From Conexibacter sp. SYSU D00693 (GTDB lineage Bacteria; Actinomycetota; Thermoleophilia; Solirubrobacterales; Solirubrobacteraceae), in assembly GCF_017084525.1 (NCBI RefSeq), contig NZ_CP070950.1, positions 496,001 to 560,000 on the forward strand: 64,000 nt of DNA, in the 5' to 3' direction. Under the pieces are notes generated by a model. It did no database searches. It was not told the origin of the DNA and saw only the letters and a program-made list of their open reading frames with translations. Positions 55,583 to 62,666 of the stretch are shown here, piece after piece. Numbering within the stretch: the stretch's first letter is position 1; every line of letters begins with the position of its first letter. The position numbers and the translations under genes were made by a program.

Positions 55583-56833
55583 ATGCCCCGACCGCCCGTG
55601 AGCGTGGTGCTGCCCTTCCACGGCACGACGGCCGATGCCGAGGAGGCACTGGCCGCGCTGCGCCGTCTGGACCTGCGCGAGGAGGACGAGGTCCTCGTCG
55701 TGGACAACACGGGCAAGGGCGTCGTCCCGCAGCGCGACGGCGTGCGCGTCGTCGACGCTCCGCGCGAGCCGTCGTCCTACTACGCGCGCAACGAAGGCGC
55801 CGCCGTCGCGCGCCACGAGTGGCTGCTGCTGCTCGACGCCGACTGCGTGCCGCGGCCTGACCTCGCCGACCGCTACTTCGACGAGGAGCCCGACGAGCGC
55901 TGCGGCGCGGTGGTGGGGGAGGTCGAGGCCGTCGAGGGCCAGACCGCGCTCGTCGCCCGCTACGCGCGATCGCGCGGCCACCTTGGCCAGAAGATGCACA
56001 TGGAGTGGCCGTTCCGGCCCTGGGGCGTGACGGCGAACATGCTCGTGCGCAAGGCCGCCTGGGCCAGTGTCGGCGGCTTCCAGGAAGGCGTGCGCTCCGG
56101 CGGGGACACCGAGTTCTCCTGGCGGCTGCAGGACGCGGGCTGGACGCTCGAGTACCGCCCGCAGGCCGCCGTCGCCCACGCCCACCGCGAGTCGGTCAAG
56201 GCGCTGGCCCGTCAGGCCGCCCGCTACGCCGCGGGCCGGCGCTGGGTGATGTCGCGCTACCCCGGCTCCTTCGAGCGTCCGACGATCGCGCGAGACCTCG
56301 CCCGCTGCGCCGCGGGCATCGTCGTGTGGACGCTCACGCTCCAGCCCCAGCGCGCGCTGTTCAAGGCGCTCGACGGCGTGTACGTCACCGCGCGCTGGCC
56401 TGCCTTCCTGCTGAGCAACACGCCGCCGGGCTCGCAGACGGTGCCGCGAGCGGACATCGCCGTCGTCGCCGGCGCCTTCCCGGCGCAGGACGATCCCGCG
56501 CCGCTGGCAGTCATCGACGAGCAGAGCGCGCCGACGCTCGTCGATGCCCAGGCCAGGCCTGTGCGGGTGGACCGCGCCGCCGCGCGCCGCCTAGCCATCC
56601 GCTACGCGGAGGACGACGGCCACCTGCGCCGCGTCGAGGGCCTCGCGCGACTTGCGGCGCGACCTTGGACGCTGCTGCGAGCCCGGCGCGCCGTGGACGG
56701 CTTCGGCGCACTGCTCGCCCTCGCACCACGCGCTCACAGGCTGCGCCTCGCCGGCGTGCGCCGCATCGTGGCCGCCACGTCGCAGGACGAGCCTACGGCG
56801 AGAGCGCTGCGGCTGCTGACCGGCGCACACTAG
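55583..56833 (+). CDS. GT2 glycosyltransferase with C-terminal extension
   Basis: A 416-residue GT2 enzyme. VSVVLPFHGTTADAEEALAAL, VLVVDNTGKGVVP and LLLLDADCVPRPDL (DAD metal site) form the donor domain, and GGDTEFSWRLQDAGWTLEY the acceptor side. About 140 residues beyond the usual GT2 length follow a hydrophobic segment; this tail (from about 285) has no domain I recognise. The codon mix near the 3' end is less GC-biased than in neighbours. Confidence 0.87.
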   Translation: MPRPPVSVVLPFHGTTADAEEALAALRRLDLREEDEVLVVDNTGKGVVPQRDGVRVVDAPREPSSYYARNEGAAVARHEWLLLLDADCVPRPDLADRYFDEEPDERCGAVVGEVEAVEGQTALVARYARSRGHLGQKMHMEWPFRPWGVTANMLVRKAAWASVGGFQEGVRSGGDTEFSWRLQDAGWTLEYRPQAAVAHAHRESVKALARQAARYAAGRRWVMSRYPGSFERPTIARDLARCAAGIVVWTLTLQPQRALFKALDGVYVTARWPAFLLSNTPPGSQTVPRADIAVVAGAFPAQDDPAPLAVIDEQSAPTLVDAQARPVRVDRAAARRLAIRYAEDDGHLRRVEGLARLAARPWTLLRARRAVDGFGALLALAPRAHRLRLAGVRRIVAATSQDEPTARALRLLTGAH

Positions 56834-56846
56834 CCGCCTAGTGCTC

Positions 56847-56852
56847 TAGCTT
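56847..56852 (+). promoter_or_regulatory. -10 hexamer TAGCTT, leaderless
   Basis: TAGCTT ends eight bases before the ATG at 56861. Confidence 0.5.
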
Positions 56853-56860
56853 CCGGCCGG

Positions 56861-58429
56861 ATGGTCCGGAGGAGGGTCGCAAAGCGGCTGGGCGCCGCCG
56901 TCGCCGTGGCAGCGATCATCGGCGCGCCCGCTGCGGCGTCGGCCAAGCCGATCGTGCGCGCGTCCGCCAGCGCGAAGACGCTGGGTCCGCGCATCCCCAA
57001 CTCCTTCTGGGGCTATTCGTTCGAGTACGAGAACGTCCTGCAGAACCTCGGCTCGCCACAGCTCGGCGTCAACACCGCGCTCGTCGGGCTCTTCCGGGAC
57101 ATCGCCGCGCGTGGCGGCGGCCCGCCGGTGCTGCGCTTCGGTGGCGGGTCCCAGGACCTCGCATGGTGGAACCCGACGCACGCGCCGTCGACGCCCGACC
57201 TGCGCTTCAACATCGACGAGCCCTTCCTGACGTCCGTGCGCCAGTTCCTCGACGCGAGCGGCTCCAAGCTGGTGTTCGGGCTCAACCTGGCCAACGGCAA
57301 CCCGCAGCTGGCGGCCGACGAGGTGCGGGCGGTGGACGCGCTGCTCGGTCCGGGCCGCGTCGCGGGCTACGAGCTCGGCAACGAGCCCGACTTCTACCCC
57401 GACCGCATCCACTTCAAGGCGCCGGACGGCAGCATCGTCTACTCGCGGCCCCGGAGCTACGGGCCGCGCGAGCACGGCCTCGAGTTCGACCGCGCTCACG
57501 CCGCGGTGGCGGCCACCGGCACGCGGGTGCCGATCGGCGGGCCGAGCACCCAAGCGACGCCGTACATGAAGCGGCTGCCCGCGTTCGTCAAGGCGCGCGC
57601 CTCGCGGCTCGGCCTGCTGACGACACACGACTATCCACTCACCGCGTGCAAGGACGTCGTCAAGCAGTTGCCGCACGCCGGCATCCTGGTGGAGGACGGC
57701 GTCATCACTGGCGCCGCCAACCGCGCCCGTCGCTTCACGCGGCTCGGGCGGCTCTACGGCATCCCGGTCCGGATCACCGAGGCGAACTCCGTGTCGTGCG
57801 GTGGCCTGCACCAGGTCAGCGACGTGTTCGCCTCGACCCTCTGGTCGCTCGACTATGCCTACACGATGGCCCTGACCGGCATCGAGGGCATCAACTTCCA
57901 CGCGTCGCCGGCGTTCTACCGGCCGTTCACCGCCGGTCACTTCAACGGGTGGGGCGTCACACCGGCGCCGATGCTCTACGCACATCTCGCCTTCAGCGAG
58001 GCAGCACCGGCCGGCTCCCGGCTCCTCCCCGAGGCGATCTTCGGCCAGCAGAAGGCGAAGGACAGCCTCGTGCGCACCTGGTCGACGCTGGACCCCGACC
58101 GCCGCACCGTCCGCACCTTCGTCTTGTACAAGGCCGGGACGCGCGACGGCGAAGCGATCATCAAGGTCCCGGGCGGCCGGTCGGCCGGGACCCTCAAGTT
58201 CCTCGATGCGCCGTCGCCCCTGAGCGACTACGCGGGTGTGAAGTGGGCGGGCCAGCAGTTGCCGGTCCTGTCGCGCGACGGCAGGCTGCGGGGGCCGTAC
58301 GAGAGCCGCCGCTTGCGTCGCAAGGACGGCGCCTTCCGGTGGACGATGCGGCCCTACACGGCGGCGTTGCTCACCGTGCGCCTGGCCAAGCCCGTGCCGC
58401 GCCTGCCGCCCAGCCGGCCCGGGGGCTAG
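56861..58429 (+). CDS. Secreted glycoside hydrolase, GH79 (beta-glucuronidase/heparanase-like)
   Basis: A 522-residue exported enzyme. The signal peptide has a twin-arginine-like start (RRRVAKRLGAAVAVAAIIG). Family features are IPNSFWGYSFEYENV, LRFGGGSQDLAWW, the acid/base Glu175 in YELGNEPDFY, and the nucleophile Glu307 in VRITEANSVSCGG. A beta-sandwich C-terminal domain ends in TAALLTVRLAK. GH79 enzymes cleave beta-glucuronides, so the polymer made nearby may contain uronic acid; that is inference. Its GC3 looks slightly lower than flanking genes. Confidence 0.82.
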   Translation: MVRRRVAKRLGAAVAVAAIIGAPAAASAKPIVRASASAKTLGPRIPNSFWGYSFEYENVLQNLGSPQLGVNTALVGLFRDIAARGGGPPVLRFGGGSQDLAWWNPTHAPSTPDLRFNIDEPFLTSVRQFLDASGSKLVFGLNLANGNPQLAADEVRAVDALLGPGRVAGYELGNEPDFYPDRIHFKAPDGSIVYSRPRSYGPREHGLEFDRAHAAVAATGTRVPIGGPSTQATPYMKRLPAFVKARASRLGLLTTHDYPLTACKDVVKQLPHAGILVEDGVITGAANRARRFTRLGRLYGIPVRITEANSVSCGGLHQVSDVFASTLWSLDYAYTMALTGIEGINFHASPAFYRPFTAGHFNGWGVTPAPMLYAHLAFSEAAPAGSRLLPEAIFGQQKAKDSLVRTWSTLDPDRRTVRTFVLYKAGTRDGEAIIKVPGGRSAGTLKFLDAPSPLSDYAGVKWAGQQLPVLSRDGRLRGPYESRRLRRKDGAFRWTMRPYTAALLTVRLAKPVPRLPPSRPGG

Positions 58430-59202
58430 GCGCGCCAGGCCCAGAGGTGTCCGACCGCGATGTCGGGCGCCTGGAAGACCGTCCGGGTCGTGTAGCCCGC
58501 CTCGCGCAGCAACCGGGGCGCCTCGGCGTGGGCGTCGGCTTCCGGCAGCGGGTGGTACTCGAGGACCATCGCGGGCGGTCCCGTGCTCTTGAGGCGCGGG
58601 TCGCGCAGGATCGGCCACTCCGCGCCCTCGATGTCGACCTTGGCGAGGTCGGCGGCGGCCAGCGCCGGCAGGACGTCGTGGCCCGGGACCTCGATCCCGC
58701 CGTCCTCCCGCACGCGCGAGTAGGACTCCGCGCCCGCGGCGAAGCGCACGCTGCCCTCGGCCGTCATCGCCGCGGCGGCGACGACGTCCCAGCGCTCCTG
58801 CGCGGCGTTGGCCACGCGGCACGCCTCGAGCAGGGCGAGGTTCGACGGGTCGGGCTCCCACGACGTCACGCGGGCCTGGGGCCAGCGCTCGAGGGTGCGC
58901 ACGGCGAAGAGGCCGATGTTGCCGCCCAGGTCGAGGACCTTCGGGGCGGCCGGCAGCAGCGCGGTCACCTCGGCGGGCACCTCGTAGCCGTCGCGCAGGA
59001 GGACCTCGTGGACGATCTCCATGTCGCGCGTGCGGTGGCGCACGTAGAAGCTCAGCCCCGAGCGGCGCAGGACGTGCCGGGCGACGCGCCCCGTGGGGGC
59101 CGCCACCTCGAAGGCCGTGAAGCGCACCGGGTCGCGGACGATGGTCGCGCGCAGGGCGGCGATCGTCAGCGGGTTCTTGAGCAGCTCGCGGGCAGTGGCC
59201 AC
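58426..59202 (-). CDS. FkbM-family SAM-dependent methyltransferase
   Basis: A 258-residue methyltransferase. KVLDLGGNIGLFAVRTLERWPQ is the SAM motif, VTSWEPDPSNLALLEACRVAN follows, and LAKVDIEGAEWPIL is the FkbM hallmark. FkbM members O-methylate sugars or polyketides, here probably a glycan hydroxyl. It converges with the GH79 gene (CTAG overlap) and diverges from a GT4 gene. Confidence 0.92.
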   Translation of the reverse strand: MATARELLKNPLTIAALRATIVRDPVRFTAFEVAAPTGRVARHVLRRSGLSFYVRHRTRDMEIVHEVLLRDGYEVPAEVTALLPAAPKVLDLGGNIGLFAVRTLERWPQARVTSWEPDPSNLALLEACRVANAAQERWDVVAAAAMTAEGSVRFAAGAESYSRVREDGGIEVPGHDVLPALAAADLAKVDIEGAEWPILRDPRLKSTGPPAMVLEYHPLPEADAHAEAPRLLREAGYTTRTVFQAPDIAVGHLWAWRA

Positions 59203-59208
59203 GCGCAG

Positions 59209-59214
59209 ATCATG
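59209..59214 (-). promoter_or_regulatory. Start-proximal hexamer CATGAT
   Basis: On the minus strand CATGAT ends six bases before the GTG at 59202. Confidence 0.3.
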
Positions 59215-59221
59215 CCGCGTC

Positions 59222-59227
59222 TAAGGT
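59222..59227 (+). promoter_or_regulatory. -10 hexamer TAAGGT, leaderless
   Basis: TAAGGT ends ten bases before GTG 59238 and overlaps the alternative GTG at 59226, which supports the downstream start. Confidence 0.5.
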
Positions 59228-59237
59228 GCGCGCCCTC

Positions 59238-60428
59238 GTGCGCGTGCTCCGCCTCAGCCTCCACGTCGACTGGCGCGCGGTGCAGCCGCCGCCCGAGGGT
59301 GCCGCGCGGGCGCAGGTGGGCGGTCAGGCGGCGCAGGTCGCGCGGCTGACGGAGGCGCTGGACCGCCTCGGCGTCCAGCAGGCGATCGTCACGGGGCCGG
59401 TCGCGGGCGCGCCGCTCAGCGGCCGGCTCGCCGGCGCCACGGTCCAGGCGGTGGGGCCGGGCGGGGTCCCGGGGGTCCACCGGCGCACGGCGGCGTGGGG
59501 GGCTGCCGCTCTGCGGGCCGTCGCGGCCGCGGGACGCCGCGCCGACGTCGTCCACGTGCACGCCGACGGCATCGCCGAGCCGCTGGCGCTCGCGGCGCTC
59601 GTCCCGGCGGTCGCCCGCCGGCCGGTCGTCCTCACGCTGCACTGCTCGGCCCAGGCGACGTACGTGCCCGTCAGCCGAAAGGACGAGGCGGTGCAGGTCG
59701 TGACGCGGTGGGCCGAGCGGCGCGCGCTCGGCGCAGCGGCGCGCACGCTCGTCCTCACCGAGCGCACACGGGCGAAGCTCGCCGCCCAGGGCGACGTGGA
59801 GGTCCATCCCGACGCCGTCGACGCCCGCGCCATCACCGAGCGCGCACAGGCGGGGCGCTCCGGGGCGGTCCACGAGCGGCTCGGGCTGCCGGCCGAGGTC
59901 CCGCTGGTGGTCTACGTCGGCCGGCTGTCGCCCGAGAAGGGCTGTGGCGACCTCCCCGCCCTCAGCGACGCGATCGCCGGGACGGGCGCGGTGGTCGCCG
60001 CGGTCGGCGACGGGCCGATGGCCGGGGAGCTGCGCTCGGCGGCGCAGGAGCGCCCCGGCCGACTGCTGCTCACGGGCGCGCTCGCCTCCGAGCAGGTGCA
60101 TCAGCTGCTCGGTGCGGCCGACGTGCTGGTCCTGCCCTCGCGCCACGAGGAGCTCGGGAGCGTCCTGCTCGAGGCGCAGGCCGCCGGCTTGGCCTGCGTC
60201 ACCGCGGACGCCGGCGGGACGCGCGAGGCCGTGCAGGAGGGCACGACGGGGCTCGTCGTCCCGCGCGGCGACCCGGCCGCGCTGGCCCACGCCGTGCGCG
60301 CGGTGCTCGCCGACGACGGCCTGCGGGCCCGCGCCCGCGTCGCCGGTCCGCGCTGGGTCGCCGAGCGCTTCGACGTCGCCGTCGCCGCCCGCCGCACCCT
60401 GCAGGTCTACGAGGCCGTCGTGCGATGA
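59238..60428 (+). CDS. GT4 glycosyltransferase
   Basis: A 396-residue GT-B enzyme. GGQAAQVARLTEALDRLGVQQAIV in sections and VVHVHADGIAEPLALAALV form the acceptor domain; VVYVGRLSPEKGCGDLPAL and the donor site PSRHEELGSVLLEAQAAGLACVTA the second domain. The usual EXFGLVXXE motif is EELGSVLLE, a common variant. The next GT4 starts ten bases after the stop on the same strand. Confidence 0.9.
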   Translation: MRVLRLSLHVDWRAVQPPPEGAARAQVGGQAAQVARLTEALDRLGVQQAIVTGPVAGAPLSGRLAGATVQAVGPGGVPGVHRRTAAWGAAALRAVAAAGRRADVVHVHADGIAEPLALAALVPAVARRPVVLTLHCSAQATYVPVSRKDEAVQVVTRWAERRALGAAARTLVLTERTRAKLAAQGDVEVHPDAVDARAITERAQAGRSGAVHERLGLPAEVPLVVYVGRLSPEKGCGDLPALSDAIAGTGAVVAAVGDGPMAGELRSAAQERPGRLLLTGALASEQVHQLLGAADVLVLPSRHEELGSVLLEAQAAGLACVTADAGGTREAVQEGTTGLVVPRGDPAALAHAVRAVLADDGLRARARVAGPRWVAERFDVAVAARRTLQVYEAVVR

Positions 60429-60429
60429 T
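60424..60429 (+). promoter_or_regulatory. Start-proximal hexamer GATGAT
   Basis: GATGAT overlaps the stop of the preceding gene and ends nine bases before the GTG at 60439. Confidence 0.3.
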
Positions 60430-60438
60430 GGCCGCGCC

Positions 60439-61668
60439 GTGCGGCTGACCGTCCTCGTCGACCACTTCCCGGCGCTCTCCGAGACCTTCGTGCTCAACGA
60501 GATCCTGTCGCTGCGGCGGATCGGGCACAACGCGGTCGTCGAGACGGCGGTGTGGGCGCAGGCCCGCGCGGAGTGCCCCGACGACCTCCCGATCCACGCG
60601 TGGGAGGACGACGGCCGCCTCGCGCAGGTGCGCGACCTCGCCTGGCTCGTCGCGCGCCGGCCGCTGCGCTGTCTGGCGGACCTGCGTGAGCGCCGCCGGT
60701 GGGCGCGCGAGGAGCCCGTGCGGCCGCTGCGCGTGCTGGCCCCGGCGATCCGCCGCATCCACCGGCGCGAGACGGAGCACGTGCACGCGCACTTCGCGGC
60801 CGGGGTCGCTCTGGACGCCCTGCGCATCAACCAGCTGATCGGCCTGCCGTACTCGGTGACCGCCCACGCCTACGAGATCTATCGCTCGCCGGCGAACCTC
60901 GGCGAGAAGCTCCAGCGGGCGACGCTGGCCACGGGGGAGTGCGAGTACTCGGTGCGCGACCTGCGGACAGCCGCGGGTCCTGAGGCAGCGCGCCACGTGC
61001 ACGTCGTGGCGATGGGGGTCGACCACGAGCGCTTTCGCCGCACGACGCCGCTGCCGGGCGGCAAGACCGTCCTCGCCGTCGGCCGGCTGGTCGAGAAGAA
61101 GGGCACCCGCCACCTGCTCGACGCGCTGCCGGCGCTGCTCGAGCGCCACCCCGACGCGTGCGTGGTGCTGCTCGGCGACGGGCCGCTGCGCGAGCCGCTC
61201 GAGGCGCAGGCCCGCACGCTGGGCGTGCAGGACGCCGTCACCTTCCTCGGCGCCCGCACCGCCTCCGGCGTGCGCGACGCGCTCGAGGAGGCCGACGTGC
61301 TGGCCTTCCCGTCGGTCTACCTCGACGACGGCGACCGCGACGTGCTGCCGCTCGTGCTCGCCGAGGCGCTGGCGATGGAGCTGCCCGTGGTGGCCAGCGA
61401 CATGGTCGGCATCCCCGAGGTCATCCGCCCGCCGTGGGGCCGGCTCGTGGCGCCGGGCGAGCCGGCGCCCCTGGCCGACGCGCTGGCCGAGGTGCTGGCG
61501 CTCGGACCCGAGGAGCGGGCGGCCGCGGGCGCCGAGGGACGCCGGTTCGTGGTGGCCACGCGCGACCTGCTCGACGCCGCCCGCCGCCTGGAGCAGCTCA
61601 TCGCCGCGCCCACCGACCCGCCGCCGCTGCCCGCGGCACCGCCGCTTCAGACGACCCAGGTGCGGTAG
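60439..61668 (+). CDS. GT4 glycosyltransferase, WcaL/colanic-acid-like
   Basis: A 409-residue GT-B enzyme. LTVLVDHFPALSETFVLNEIL is the ETF start; VHAHFAAGVALDALRINQLI, PYSVTAHAYEIYRSPANLGEK and VGRLVEKKGTRHLLDALPAL match the paralogue at 48609-49781 closely. The donor site is LPLVLAEALAMELPVVASD. The C-terminus is a Pro-rich tail that overlaps the convergent GT2 gene by 22 bases. Confidence 0.9.
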   Translation: MRLTVLVDHFPALSETFVLNEILSLRRIGHNAVVETAVWAQARAECPDDLPIHAWEDDGRLAQVRDLAWLVARRPLRCLADLRERRRWAREEPVRPLRVLAPAIRRIHRRETEHVHAHFAAGVALDALRINQLIGLPYSVTAHAYEIYRSPANLGEKLQRATLATGECEYSVRDLRTAAGPEAARHVHVVAMGVDHERFRRTTPLPGGKTVLAVGRLVEKKGTRHLLDALPALLERHPDACVVLLGDGPLREPLEAQARTLGVQDAVTFLGARTASGVRDALEEADVLAFPSVYLDDGDRDVLPLVLAEALAMELPVVASDMVGIPEVIRPPWGRLVAPGEPAPLADALAEVLALGPEERAAAGAEGRRFVVATRDLLDAARRLEQLIAAPTDPPPLPAAPPLQTTQVR

Positions 61669-62606
61669 CGCACGCCGCCGCGGACCGCCGCGGCGAGCTC
61701 GACGGCGTCGTGCACCAGGAAGTACGGCGCGCTCCAGACCTTGCCCTGGCCCTCGACCTGCGCGCGCTCGAGGTACGCCGGTGCGATGGGCGCCAGGCAC
61801 CAGGCCCGCAGCAGACGCATGCGCTTGGGCAGCACCAGGCCGATCAGGGCGCGCACGAGCAGGTAGTGCGACTTCTTCCAGAAGACCTTGTAGGTGAGCG
61901 TCTCGCGCATCGCCGGATGGCGCGCGTAGAGGCGCATCGTCTCCGACCAGCGCCAGGCGACCTTGAGCTTGGCCACCGGCCCCAGCTCGTGCACCGCGTG
62001 CTGCACGCGCGCGTCGTCGGCGAACACGGCGTGGGCGCCGGTGTCGAAGCAGCGGCGGGCGAGGTCGCAGTCCTCGCCACCCGGCACGGAGAACGTCTCC
62101 TCGTCGAAGCCGCCGACCCGCTCGAGCAGCGCGCGCGGGTACATGACGTTGCACGTCTGGAAGAACGGCCCGAGGGAGCGCACCCGGAGCGTGCGCGTGA
62201 AGGGCCCCTCGCGGTCGAGCTCTGACGGGATCGGGTCCGTGCGCCCCTGCACGACGCGCTCGGCGTCGCCGTCCCACGCGCGCAGGCCGGCCTCGAGCCA
62301 CACGGGCGTGGCGACGCAGTCGTCGTCGGTGAACGCGACGAACGGGGTGCTCGCGGCCCGCCAGCCGGCGTTGCGCGCGACGGCCGGGCCACGGCCCGGC
62401 TGCAAGCGGATCGCGGTGAGCTGGAGGACGCCGCGGGCCTCGGCATCGGCGAGGACCTCGGCCGTGTGGTCGCTCGAGCCGTCGTCGACGACGACGACCT
62501 CGAACTGGTCGGTCGGGACGGTCTGCTCCTCGAGGGAGCGCAGCAGCGCCCGCAGCCGCTCGGCGCGGTTGTGGGTGGCGAACACGACGGAGGCGACGGG
62601 CGGCAC
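61647..62606 (-). CDS. GT2 glycosyltransferase
   Basis: A 319-residue GT-A enzyme: VASVVFATHNRAERLRALLRSL, VVVDDGSSDHTAEVLA, FVAFTDDDCVATPVWL (DDD metal site) and GGFDEETFSVPGGEDCDLARR. The C-terminal KVAWRWSETMRLYARHPAMR and VFWKKSHYLL identify it as paralogous to the gene at 54569-55540. GTG 62606 lies ten bases after TAGAGT. It converges with the GT4 gene. Confidence 0.9.
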   Translation of the reverse strand: MPPVASVVFATHNRAERLRALLRSLEEQTVPTDQFEVVVVDDGSSDHTAEVLADAEARGVLQLTAIRLQPGRGPAVARNAGWRAASTPFVAFTDDDCVATPVWLEAGLRAWDGDAERVVQGRTDPIPSELDREGPFTRTLRVRSLGPFFQTCNVMYPRALLERVGGFDEETFSVPGGEDCDLARRCFDTGAHAVFADDARVQHAVHELGPVAKLKVAWRWSETMRLYARHPAMRETLTYKVFWKKSHYLLVRALIGLVLPKRMRLLRAWCLAPIAPAYLERAQVEGQGKVWSAPYFLVHDAVELAAAVRGGVRYRTWVV

Positions 62607-62616
62607 GCGGCGGCGC

Positions 62617-62622
62617 ACTCTA
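62617..62622 (-). promoter_or_regulatory. -10 hexamer TAGAGT, leaderless
   Basis: On the minus strand TAGAGT ends ten bases before the GTG at 62606. Confidence 0.5.
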
Positions 62623-62649
62623 GTGCGGCAGGACGGCGCTGGTGGTCGG

Positions 62650-62655
62650 TAGCCT
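62650..62655 (+). promoter_or_regulatory. -10 hexamer TAGCCT, leaderless
   Basis: TAGCCT ends eleven bases before the ATG at 62667. Confidence 0.45.
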
Positions 62656-62666
62656 GCCCGTGCTCG

